DNA of 64,000 bases from Prevotella sp. UBA2850 (GTDB lineage Bacteria; Bacteroidota; Bacteroidia; Bacteroidales; Bacteroidaceae), in assembly GCA_002350805.1 (NCBI GenBank), contig DEFO01000034.1, positions 33,557 through 97,556 on the forward strand, given 5' to 3'. Position numbers and translations under genes: made by a program. The notes below the pieces were generated by a model. It ran no database searches, was not told the DNA's origin, and was given only the letters and a program-made list of their open reading frames with translations. Positions 6,837-16,800 of this stretch are shown here, piece after piece (position 1 is the stretch's first letter; the number at the start of each line of letters is the position of its first letter).

Positions 6837-7394
6837 ATGACAATTAGCAGGGATATGATAGACGAATTGGTTGCTGGCAGCCATAAGGCCTTCCACACGG
6901 TCTTCAAGGCTACCTACCCGAAAGTCCATGCCTTCTCGCTAGGCTTCACCAAGAACGAGGCCGACGCCGCCGACATCGCCCAACTTGTGTTTATGAAACT
7001 GTGGGTCAAACGGAACATGCTGGCAAATGTTCAGAACTTTGACACCTACCTCTATACCATCACCAAGAACACAACGCTCAACCATATTGCCTCGCGAAAG
7101 ACTTTCTCTGTAGACATCGCAACCGTCAGAGAGATGGCTGCAGGCAATGCATCGCCGCAGGAGCTGGTCGAAGCCGACGACCTGCAGTTGCTCATTGACA
7201 TGGTGGTGGACAACATGCCGTCGCAGCGACAGGCCATCTACAGGATGAGCCGAGAGGAAGGCCTCAGCAATGAACAAATAGCCGAAAAGATGGGGCTGCA
7301 GAAGAAAACAGTGGAGAACCATATCAACCTGGCCTTGCGCGACATTCGCGAAATGCTAAAAATACTTATTTTGTTGTTAACAACTTGGGTGTAA
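6837..7394 (+). CDS. ECF RNA polymerase sigma factor
   Basis: The 185-aa product has sigma region 2 at about 20-85 (DAADIAQLVFMKLW) and region 4 at about 120-175 with the helix-turn-helix LSNEQIAEKMGLQKKTVENH. Such factors direct polymerase to the promoter of a nearby SusC/SusD pair when released by their FecR partner. The FecR gene follows after 32 bases and the receptor after it. The C-terminal tail is unusually hydrophobic (KILILLLTTW). Confidence 0.93.
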   Translation: MTISRDMIDELVAGSHKAFHTVFKATYPKVHAFSLGFTKNEADAADIAQLVFMKLWVKRNMLANVQNFDTYLYTITKNTTLNHIASRKTFSVDIATVREMAAGNASPQELVEADDLQLLIDMVVDNMPSQRQAIYRMSREEGLSNEQIAEKMGLQKKTVENHINLALRDIREMLKILILLLTTWV

Positions 7395-7426
7395 ACGAGG
7401 TTTTGGTTGTCTTTGTATAAAATAAG

Positions 7427-8416
7427 GTGGAATTGAGTAAGTATTATCACGACATCATCAGGTATTTCTTCCATCATCAGGCTTCGGAGGAAATCATCGA
7501 CAGAGTGCAGAAGCGGATTTTGCACTCTCAGGATGATGCTGACGATGTGATGCGCGAAATCTGGGAAAGACTGGATGATGAGTTGCTCGATGATGCCGAT
7601 GTAGAGAATGCCTATGAGCGGACTGCCGACACGGTGTTCGGTCGGGAAAGCCACACCAGAAGTCTCTCGTGGATGCGCATCGCAGCCATTTGGGCCGTGC
7701 CGTTCCTGTTTTTATGCGGTTCGATGTTTTTCTACATCAATGCGCGTCAGAACAGTGATGCTTACGACGATATTGCTTTCATTCACAAGTTTACGGCCAA
7801 TGGCGAAAGGTGCCTCATCACCCTGCCCGACAGCTCGAAAGTATGGCTGAACGGTGGAAGCACCTTGATCTACCCCTCTCGTTTCGTATCGGCAGAGCGC
7901 AACGTATGCCTGTCGGGCGAAGCCTTCTTCGATGTGGTGAAAGACAGCCGGCCGTTCATTGTCGATGTCAATCAAATCAAGCTGAAGGTACTGGGCACAA
8001 CGTTCAACGTCTTCTCCTACCCCGACAACTCTCACGTGGTAGCCACGCTCGAGACAGGAAAGATACAAGTGAGCATCGAGAACAACAAGCAGGCCTACTT
8101 CCTGCGGCCCAACGACCAGATGGTGTTCAACTCAAAGACCGGCGAAGTGAACGTGCGCAAGGTGACAGCCACCAACTCGTCGGCATGGCGCACAGGCACC
8201 TTATACTTCGAGGATACCCGCTTCTGCCAGGCCATTCAGCAACTGGAGCATGTTTATAATGTGAAGATACATGTGCTGAACAATCAATACAACAAGCAAA
8301 CCATCCGTGCACACTTCAATTCCAATGAGACGATGGAAGAAATCATGGAAGTATTCAAGATGCTCATTCCCTCACTCAATTACGAAATCAGCGGCAGAGA
8401 CATATTTATCAAGTAA
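7427..8416 (+). CDS. FecR-family anti-sigma factor
   Basis: The 329-aa product has a cytoplasmic N-terminal part (1-80), one membrane helix at about 84-102, a FecR domain (115-220; LPDSSKVWLNGGSTLIYP) and a C-terminal DUF4974-type domain (260-329). It should hold the sigma factor inactive and take the signal from the STN domain of the downstream receptor in the periplasm. The frame opens with GTG at 7427; the next ATG lies inside the N-terminal part, so GTG is favoured. Confidence 0.92.
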   Translation: MELSKYYHDIIRYFFHHQASEEIIDRVQKRILHSQDDADDVMREIWERLDDELLDDADVENAYERTADTVFGRESHTRSLSWMRIAAIWAVPFLFLCGSMFFYINARQNSDAYDDIAFIHKFTANGERCLITLPDSSKVWLNGGSTLIYPSRFVSAERNVCLSGEAFFDVVKDSRPFIVDVNQIKLKVLGTTFNVFSYPDNSHVVATLETGKIQVSIENNKQAYFLRPNDQMVFNSKTGEVNVRKVTATNSSAWRTGTLYFEDTRFCQAIQQLEHVYNVKIHVLNNQYNKQTIRAHFNSNETMEEIMEVFKMLIPSLNYEISGRDIFIK

Positions 8417-8652
8417 CTGACAATCATACTATCAACCTTGAGTGAAAAGCACCATGCTATTCACTAATTGACGCACACAGGACTGGAGACGCATGAGACC
8501 ACGCTCCCCATCTGGCAGAAAGAGACAATAAGAACCGTCGGTAAAGCATGACGACGTTTAACTTTTTTAACAAAATTGTATTGGGTGTTTTTGATACAAT
8601 TCTTGTCCTACAATAAAGAACCTAATATATCTTAATTAATTAGCCTAATAAC

Positions 8653-11600
8653 ATGAAAGGAAAAAGAAACCGTATCTTCAGAATTGCTGCCATCATGCTG
8701 TTAGCTGGCAGCCTTTCGCTTCAGGCACAGAATGTGTCGTTCAATAATGAACGGCTGACCCTGAAGAAAGCGTTTGAGAAGATTGAGGCTGTAAGTAACT
8801 ACACCATTGCTTACAATGCTGCCAATCTGAATGTAAACCGCCAGGTTGTTCTGAACCAAAAGAACAAAAGTGTCCCTCAGGTTGTTGGAGAATTGCTCAA
8901 AGGCACGGGTTGCACCTATAAGATCATAGGCAATCAGATTGTTATTACTCCCGAGAAACCCACCAAACAAGCAGAGAAGCAAACCGTCTCGGGCCGAGTG
9001 GTCGACGAGGATGGCGAGCCCGTGATTGGAGCCAGCGTGAAAGTGAAAGGGACGACAACGGCCACGGTGACCGATGTCAACGGCCGCTATACCATCACCG
9101 TTCCTAAGGGCGCTACCCTGCAAGTAAGCTATATCGGCTACCTGCCGCAGAATGTGAAGGTAGGCAACAGCCGTCAGATAGACATCAAGATGGTGGAAGA
9201 CGCCAACAGCTTGAACGAAGTGGTGGTAGTAGGTTACGGACAGATGAAGAAGAGCGACCTGACCGGCTCGGTAGCATCAGTTGCCGTCGACCGCGACAAG
9301 GCTGTCTTCAATTCCGGCGTCGACCATCTGCTGCAGGGAAACGCCCCCGGTGTCTATGTCAACTCGGGCGACTCCCAGTTGGGCGGACTCATCAACGTGC
9401 GTATCCGTGGTACCTCTACCCTGAACGGAAACAAGGAACCTCTGTATGTTATCGACGGCATCATCATGAATGATGCTGCAGAGGACGTGGGCAATGCCAA
9501 CAGCAACGGTGGCACAGGTAGTGACCCCGTACAAACCACCCAGAGCGGACTGACAGGTATCAACCCGCAGGATATCCAGAGCATCGAGGTGCTGAAGGAT
9601 GCCTCAGCCACAGCCATCTACGGTAGCCGCGCATCAAATGGTGTGGTGCTGATTACCACCAAGGAAGGTAAGAGCGGCAGAGCCAAAATCAACCTGTCGG
9701 CAGGTCTGTCGTTCGACCATGCCAGCAAGCACATCGATGTGCTCAATGCAGAAGAGTATATCGCTTATAGAAACGAGAAAAATGCCGACTATTACAGCGC
9801 CGACTTCCACCCTGTCAACCGCGACTGGCAGAATGAGCTGTTCCACACTTCTACCACTCAGTCATACCGTCTGTCGGTGAACGGAGGCAACGACAGGGCC
9901 AACTACTATGTGGCCGGAGGCTATCTCGACAACAATGGCATCATACGCAACACGGGACTCTCGCAAGCCGACCTGCGTATCAACTACAAGTATAAACTCA
10001 ACAAAAACCTCTCGCTGAAGGGAACATTCAGCCTGATGCGCCGTGTGAACGACATGACCACAGGAACTGACGGACAGGGCAACCAACGCACCAGTCTGAC
10101 CCGTCATGCCATTCTGGCTAAGCCCTTTGCCGACGTAGACCCTGAGTACGACGATGATAGCGGTCTGCAACTGAAACCGACTAACTGGCTGACCGACTAT
10201 GAGGACCACTCTGAAGAGAACCGAACCACTGCATCGGTCGCTTTCGACTATAAAATCATGAAGGGACTGACCTTCCACCTGATGGGATCGTATGACACCC
10301 GAGACAAGAGCCGCTCACGCTGGTACAGCACAGGTGTGTATACGGGTATGAAAGTGAACGGACAGCTGGGTTACAGCGAACTGAAAAGTCAGAAGAAAGC
10401 ATTGGAGGCCCTTTTCTACTACGATTACACCCTAAATCACGTTCATCATCTGTCGGGAACTGCCGGTGTGACCTACGAGCGACGCGACGCCAACCGCTAC
10501 GGCATGCTCGGTGAGGACTTCTCTATCATGAGCCTGGGTATACACAGCATGCCCTATGCCAACAAGACCTACACCAACACTCACTCGCTGACCAACGAGA
10601 CCACTGCATCGTCGCTGCTCCGTGTCAACTACAACTATCTGGACCGCTATCTGGTGACTGTCACCGGACGTGTGGACGGCTCAAGCAAATTCCAGAAAGG
10701 TAACCGCTACAGTTTCTTCCCGTCAGTGGCACTGGCCTGGCGTGTGAACCAGGAGGAGTTCCTGAAAGAAAGCAAGTGGCTCAGCAACCTGAAAATACGC
10801 CTTGGTTGGGGTATGACCGGTAACCAGAGTATTTCGGCTTATGCCACGCAGAACACCTACGGCAACGTGGAATACTCAACCGGATCAGGACAGAACACGG
10901 TAGGACTGCATCCCAGCAAGATTGCCAACCCCGACCTGAAATGGGAGGCCACCACACAAGTAAATGCAGGTATCGACTTCGGTGCATTCAAAAACCGGCT
11001 CACCTTCAGCGTCGATGTATATCATAAGGAAACCAACGACATCCTTCAGTCGATGAACACGGCTGTATCAACGGGCTACAGTTCCATCTACGTGAACTGC
11101 GGATCAATACAGAACAACGGTATTGAGATAGCAATGAACGCAGTACCCGTGAGCACCAAAGACTTTACATGGACCATTGGCGGTAACCTCTCGCATAACA
11201 AAAACCGCATCACCAATCTCGGATTACCAGAGACCAAGTACGGCACTGAAGTCTACGAAGCCTACTACGGAACCAACCTGTCGTACTATGCCTCTGCAGC
11301 CTTCCCGGTGAACATCTTCATCAAGGGCAAGCCCCTCGGCCTGTTCTGGGGATATAAGACCAATGGCATCTTCCAAAGCGACGAGGAAGCTAACGGACTA
11401 GTGTACAACGGCAACAATCTGAAGGCTGGCGACATCGCTTATATCGACACCAACGAAGACGGCGCCATTAATACCGAAGACCGCGTGATCTTGGGCGACC
11501 CGAATCCCGACTTCACCTTTGGATTCAACACGTCAATTAAATACAAGGCGTTTACGCTGTCGGCACAGTTCCACGGCTCGGTGGGCAACGAGGTGGTGAA

Positions 11601-11991
11601 TGCCAACAAACTGGACAACACCAACACCCACTACGACTACAACCTCCTGCGCGAGGCTTATTTCGAGGCATGGCGTCCCGACAAACCCAGCAACACCTAT
11701 CCTCGCCTTGATGTTCCTCTGAGCGAGCTGACCGACCGCTTGGTGGAAGACGGCAGCTTCCTGCGGCTGGGCACCCTGAGTCTGACATGGGACGTACCCG
11801 TGAAGCGTTTGAAGCAAATTAAGGCGCTACAACTTACACTTTCCGGACGTAACCTGTTTACTATTACCAACTACACAGGATACAACCCCGACATCAACAG
11901 CTTCTCAAACGACCCCAAACGCATAGGTATCGACTACGGAAGCGCACCTATCACACGCTCGTATAGCTGCACGCTGAATGTAACATTCTAG
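8653..11991 (+). CDS. SusC/RagA-family TonB-dependent receptor with STN domain
   Basis: The 1112-aa outer-membrane receptor imports an oligomeric nutrient, probably a glycan, with energy from TonB. Order: signal peptide (1-25), STN signalling domain (about 30-110), carboxypeptidase-like barrel (115-200), TonB-box-like VVVVGYG, plug (GTSTLNGNKEPLYVIDG, ASATAIYGSRASNGVV), then the beta-barrel ending in an aromatic residue (LNVTF). The STN domain contacts FecR, so with the two genes upstream it makes a trans-envelope switch. SusD follows 26 bases later. No glycosidase is nearby, so the substrate cannot be named. Confidence 0.95.
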   Translation: MKGKRNRIFRIAAIMLLAGSLSLQAQNVSFNNERLTLKKAFEKIEAVSNYTIAYNAANLNVNRQVVLNQKNKSVPQVVGELLKGTGCTYKIIGNQIVITPEKPTKQAEKQTVSGRVVDEDGEPVIGASVKVKGTTTATVTDVNGRYTITVPKGATLQVSYIGYLPQNVKVGNSRQIDIKMVEDANSLNEVVVVGYGQMKKSDLTGSVASVAVDRDKAVFNSGVDHLLQGNAPGVYVNSGDSQLGGLINVRIRGTSTLNGNKEPLYVIDGIIMNDAAEDVGNANSNGGTGSDPVQTTQSGLTGINPQDIQSIEVLKDASATAIYGSRASNGVVLITTKEGKSGRAKINLSAGLSFDHASKHIDVLNAEEYIAYRNEKNADYYSADFHPVNRDWQNELFHTSTTQSYRLSVNGGNDRANYYVAGGYLDNNGIIRNTGLSQADLRINYKYKLNKNLSLKGTFSLMRRVNDMTTGTDGQGNQRTSLTRHAILAKPFADVDPEYDDDSGLQLKPTNWLTDYEDHSEENRTTASVAFDYKIMKGLTFHLMGSYDTRDKSRSRWYSTGVYTGMKVNGQLGYSELKSQKKALEALFYYDYTLNHVHHLSGTAGVTYERRDANRYGMLGEDFSIMSLGIHSMPYANKTYTNTHSLTNETTASSLLRVNYNYLDRYLVTVTGRVDGSSKFQKGNRYSFFPSVALAWRVNQEEFLKESKWLSNLKIRLGWGMTGNQSISAYATQNTYGNVEYSTGSGQNTVGLHPSKIANPDLKWEATTQVNAGIDFGAFKNRLTFSVDVYHKETNDILQSMNTAVSTGYSSIYVNCGSIQNNGIEIAMNAVPVSTKDFTWTIGGNLSHNKNRITNLGLPETKYGTEVYEAYYGTNLSYYASAAFPVNIFIKGKPLGLFWGYKTNGIFQSDEEANGLVYNGNNLKAGDIAYIDTNEDGAINTEDRVILGDPNPDFTFGFNTSIKYKAFTLSAQFHGSVGNEVVNANKLDNTNTHYDYNLLREAYFEAWRPDKPSNTYPRLDVPLSELTDRLVEDGSFLRLGTLSLTWDVPVKRLKQIKALQLTLSGRNLFTITNYTGYNPDINSFSNDPKRIGIDYGSAPITRSYSCTLNVTF

Positions 11992-12017
11992 AATCAACAA
12001 CATTAAACAATACGACA

Positions 12018-13583
12018 ATGAAAAAGTTCATCATATATTCGTTTGGATTTCTAAGCGCCATCACGCTTTTCTCGTGCGATTCCATCCTGGAAGAAGAAAC
12101 TGACTCTTTCCCATCTGCAGGCGTCACTTATGCCGATGACAATGGTGTGGAGGCCGCCCTCGCAGGATGCTACCACGGTCTGATCAGTTACAACGTGTTC
12201 CAGTCTGACTATCATACCATCTTCTGTACAGCCGGCGGAACGATGAACAACACCAGTTCTTCGTACAATGACTCGAAGGCACAGAGAACAGAGCCCGACA
12301 ACAAATACATTGGCCGTCATTTCAAGACGAGCTACACGGTGATTGCCGACTGCAACGACCTGCTCGACAAGATTGACGGCAGCGGAGCATCAGAATCGCT
12401 CAAAATCCGCGCCAAGGGTGAGGCCCACATGCTGAGAGGTATGGTCTACTTCAACCTGGTACGCGCCTTCGGTGGTCTGCCCCTGAGACTCACTCCCATT
12501 ACCAGCAACAATCTCGACATGCCACGCTCTTCTGTCGAAGAGACCTATGAGCAGATCATCTCCGACCTGGAGGAAGCTGCCGAACTACTGCCCGAAGTGA
12601 ATCCCGTAGAAGGTCGCCCCAACCGCTATGCCGCCCATGCCCTGCTAGCTAAAGTGTATATCACGCTGGCCAATGGCGAGGAAGGCTCGCCCTATTGGCA
12701 GAAGTGCATCGACGAATGCATGCAGGTGTACGGGAAATACCAGCTGATTCCTTTGCAGGAGCTATACAATGCACAGAACCGCAACACTGCCGAATCGATT
12801 ATCGAGATACAGTTCTCCGACATCAACGGCAGCACCTGGACGCAGGGAATAGCACCCGATGTCAGCGACTTCACACCCAATTCAGCCAGTAACCCCTACG
12901 GCCGCTATCGCCCCTCGAAGTATATCTTCGACACCTGGCGTGCGCAGTATCCCGGTGACCCGCGCATCGAGGAAGGCATCATCTATAACAGCTATACCAA
13001 GAACGGCGGTGCCGAGACTGTGAAGATCTATCCTGCCTACACCAGCGAAAAAGGCAGTTCGCGCATGTGGCCCTATCTCAAGAAATTCCTCGACACACGC
13101 TATGTGGCACAGTACACTTGCCAGAACTTCATCTATCTGCGCTATGCCGACGTGCTGCTGATGCTGGCCGAGGCCACTAACGAGGTGAGCGGACCAGACA
13201 AGGCCTACCAGTATGTAAACCAAGTACTGGCACGTGCACGCAACAGTGCGACGCCTGCTGCCGCCGAACCCGCTGACTGGAGTGGCATGACCAAGCAGGA
13301 GTTCCGCCACCGCATCATGTACGAGCGTTTCTTCGAGCTGTTGGGCGAAGAGACGGAGTACTTCGATATGCGCCGTCGCGGCCCGGAGTTTATGCTAGAG
13401 TATTGGAAGGCACACAATGCCCACCCAGCTAACTGCCCCAAGCCCTCGTCGACAAAATATAAAGAGGATTATTTTGAGTGCACCATAGAGATGGCTCGTC
13501 GTGCGATGCTACTGCCGTTCCCGACGCTGGAAATCAACTCCAACAATGCCATTTCGGATGCCGACCAGAACCCCGGCTATTAA
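12018..13583 (+). CDS. SusD/RagB-family surface lipoprotein
   Basis: The 521-aa product starts with a lipoprotein signal (AITLFSC, acylated Cys about residue 20). TPR-like helices follow with MLRGMVYFNLVRAFGG, typical of SusD, and the family C-terminus (FPTLEINSNNAISDADQNPGY). It forms the lid on the SusC pore and binds the substrate on the cell surface. It lies in the same operon as SusC. Confidence 0.95.
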   Translation: MKKFIIYSFGFLSAITLFSCDSILEEETDSFPSAGVTYADDNGVEAALAGCYHGLISYNVFQSDYHTIFCTAGGTMNNTSSSYNDSKAQRTEPDNKYIGRHFKTSYTVIADCNDLLDKIDGSGASESLKIRAKGEAHMLRGMVYFNLVRAFGGLPLRLTPITSNNLDMPRSSVEETYEQIISDLEEAAELLPEVNPVEGRPNRYAAHALLAKVYITLANGEEGSPYWQKCIDECMQVYGKYQLIPLQELYNAQNRNTAESIIEIQFSDINGSTWTQGIAPDVSDFTPNSASNPYGRYRPSKYIFDTWRAQYPGDPRIEEGIIYNSYTKNGGAETVKIYPAYTSEKGSSRMWPYLKKFLDTRYVAQYTCQNFIYLRYADVLLMLAEATNEVSGPDKAYQYVNQVLARARNSATPAAAEPADWSGMTKQEFRHRIMYERFFELLGEETEYFDMRRRGPEFMLEYWKAHNAHPANCPKPSSTKYKEDYFECTIEMARRAMLLPFPTLEINSNNAISDADQNPGY

Positions 13584-13604
13584 TGCGCAACCTTCCCCAA
13601 AGAT

Positions 13605-13817
13605 ATGAAGATACTCATCATCTTATCTTTGCTCTTCCCCTGCCTGATGATCTGCGCACAAACGACCAAGTCGGAAGTGCTGCAGGACATCAGGCAAACG
13701 GGATGTATTAATATAGCAGTTGGCAAACCAGAGGCGCAGAGCAATTATCCATTGTCAATTATCAGAATCCCCCCTCTTGAAACTGCCCTTGCGGATTGGC
13801 AACTGATTGCTGCGTGA
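13605..13817 (+). pseudogene. Remnant of a secreted protein gene
   Basis: The 70-residue frame begins with a good signal peptide (MKILIILSLLFPCLMICAQ) and about 18 further residues. It then passes into an A+T-rich repeat (13740-13765) that also occurs in gene-free stretches at 22925 and 27561. The true gene appears cut off there. The QTTKSEVLQDIRQTG start resembles secreted histidine phosphatases of this phylum, but the match is too short to trust. Its place behind SusD suggests it once belonged to the locus. Confidence 0.5.
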
Positions 13818-13838
13818 GAGAAGCTCTCCCGATGCTGG

Positions 13839-16800
13839 TCAGCCTTTCATCTCCCGCAGCACGCCCACGGCATCACCTACGGTTTTCACGTCTTTAATCA
13901 CCATCGAGCGTTTGCCCCTTATTTCGCGCAAGTTGCAGCGGCGGGCATGACGGCCCACATAATTCAGGATGCTGTCGAAGGCCGCACTCTGATAGTAAGT
14001 ACTCAAGGGATTCTGCGGGAAATACATCATCATCTGTCCTTGCTTGAGCATGATTTTCTCACATCCCAGCTCTTTTCCCAAACGACGCAACGGCACTACC
14101 TGCAACAGTTCCTCACCCTCATGCGGTATCTTGCCGAAGCGGTCGACGAGATGACTGCGGTACTTATCCAAGTCGCTGTCGCTCTTGATATTGTCCAACT
14201 CACGATAGAGCAGCATGCGCTCGCTGCTGCTAGGCACATACAAGTCGGGGAAATACATCTCTAGGTCGCTTTCGATGGCACAGTCGTCCACATACTCCAG
14301 ATGAGAACTGAGAGGTGAGAACTGAGAGGTCTGATTACCTTTTGCACTTGAGCCACGACCGTGAGAGTAATCACCCCTGTCACCTCTCCGTTCACCGTTA
14401 TCACCTTGAAGACGCTCTTCGTTATCTGCCGGCCGTGTTTCATTGGCCAGTTCGGCCATGGCCTGCTTCAATATCTTCAAATAGGTCTCATAACCCAGTT
14501 CCTCCATAAATCCGCTCTGCTCGGCACCTAGCAGGTTGCCGGCTCCGCGAATATCCAGGTCTTGCATCGACAGGTTGAAACCGCTGCCCAGCTCAGAGAA
14601 AGTCTCCAAGGCCTCCAGGCGGCGGCGCGCCTCCTGATTGAGGTTGGCCAATGGGGGCGCCAGCAGATAGCAGAAGGCTTTCTTGTTCGAGCGCCCTACC
14701 CTTCCGCGCATCTGGTGCAGGTCGCTGAGTCCGAAGCGGTGGGCATCGTTGATGATGATGGTGTTGGCATTCGAAATGTCGATACCATTCTCAACGATGG
14801 TCGTCGAGAGCAGCACGTCGTAGTCGTAGTTCATGAATCCCATCACCACCTTCTCCAGTTCCTCGGGTTTCATCTGCCCGTGTCCGATGCCGATGCGGCA
14901 GTCGGGTACATATTTCTGTATGACCGTGGCGATATGGGGCAGTTCCTTGATATTGTCGTTCACGAAAAACACCTGTCCGTTGCGGCTCATTTCGAAATTG
15001 ATGGCGTCGGCAATCACCTCTGCGTCGAACGTATGTATCTCTGTGTTAATAGGATAGCGGTTGGGCGGCGGTGTCTGTATGATGCTCATGTCGCGTGCTC
15101 CCATGAGCGAGAACTGCAGGGTGCGCGGAATGGGCGTTGCCGACATGGTGAGCGTGTCGACATTGGTCTTCATCTTGCGCAGTTTCTCCTTGGTGCTGAC
15201 ACCAAACTTCTGTTCCTCGTCGATGATGAGCAGCCCGAGGTCTTTCCATTTCACGGCCTTGCCAATGAGTTTGTGCGTTCCTATCAATATATCTATCTTT
15301 CCCGCCTCCAGGTCGGCCAGCACCTGCTTGGTCTGCTTGGCACTGCGGGCCCGCGAGAGGTAGTCCACGCGCACGGGCATGCCTTTCAGGCGCGACTGGA
15401 AGGTCTGGTAGTGTTGGTAGGCCAGCACCGTTGTGGGCACCAGCACCGCCACCTGCTTCGAGTCGCAGGCCGCCTTGAAGGCCGCGCGCACCGCCACCTC
15501 GGTTTTACCGAAGCCCACATCACCGCACACCAGGCGGTCCATGGGACGTGCGCTCTCCATGTCAGCCTTCACGTCGTTGGTGGCCTTCAGCTGGTCGGGC
15601 GTGTCCTCGTAGAGGAACGAGGCCTCCAGCTCGTGCTGCAGAAACGAGTCGGCACTAAAGGCAAAGCCCTTCTCGCGCCGTCGGGCAGCATAGAGGCGTA
15701 TCAGGTCGCGGGCTATATCCTTAATCTTGGTCTTGGTGCGCTCCTTCATGCGCTCCCAGGCACCGGTACCGAGGGTCGAGAGACGTGGCGGCGTCTCGCT
15801 GTCGGAACGCTTATATTTGCTGATTTTGTAGAGCGAGTGGATGCTCACGTCCACTTTGTCGCCGTGCTGATACACAATACGGATGACTTCCTGATAGCCA
15901 TTCTCCGATCCCTGACGCCCGGCGGGCAGCGGCACACGCACCAGTCCGCCAAAACGGCCGATACCGAAGTCTACATGCACTATATAGTCGCCTGGCTCCA
16001 TCTCCTGCAGTTCCTTCATCGTAAGCGCCATCTTACCGCTGCGGGCGGCATCGGAGCGCAGACTGTACTTATGGAAACGGTCGAAAATCTGGTGGTCGGT
16101 GAAGATACACAGTTTCAGCTTGTTGTCGGCAAATCCGCCATGCAGGGTCTTGTCGACGGGAGTGAAGACGATGTCTTTGCTGATACCCTCGAAGATATCG
16201 TGCAGGCGCTGGTTTTGCTTCTCGCTGTCGGCCAGCACATAGAGCCGGTAGCCGCGCAGCAGGTAGTCCTCGAAAGCCTGCGTGAGCAGTTCGAAATTCT
16301 TGTGGAACAACGGCTGCGCCGATATGTCGAACTTGATGGTGGCCTGCGGACTGCCCGTAGGCTTCGCACCGAACTCCATACGGCGGAAACCGGTCAGCTC
16401 GTCTGTAAACTGCGAGCCGCTGATGAGCATGTTCTCACTTTGCATCTGCTTCATCATGGCGTGCTGCTCCATCTCCGTGGCACCCTCCATGCGCTCGGTC
16501 AGCGCCTGCGACGAGAAGCCGTCGTGGTAGATGCGGTCGATGACATCGCGCACATAGAGCAGGTCTTTCATCACCAGCACGGTGTCGGCGGGCAGGAAGC
16601 TCATAAACGAGGTTTTCTCGCTGCTCATCGTAGCCAGTTCTGGCACAATCTCTATCTGCTGCCGTTTGTCGCGCGACAGCTGGTTCTGCACCTCAAAGGT
16701 ACGGATGGAGTCTATATCATCGCCAAAGAAGTCGATGCGGAACGGATACTCGCTGCTGTAGCTGTAGACATCGACGATGCTTCCACGCACGGCAAACTGC

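Noticed and set aside
8417..8652. Promoter of the TAnnTTTG type before SusC
   Set aside because: I see no convincing box; an ECF-dependent promoter is expected here but its sequence cannot be assigned by eye.
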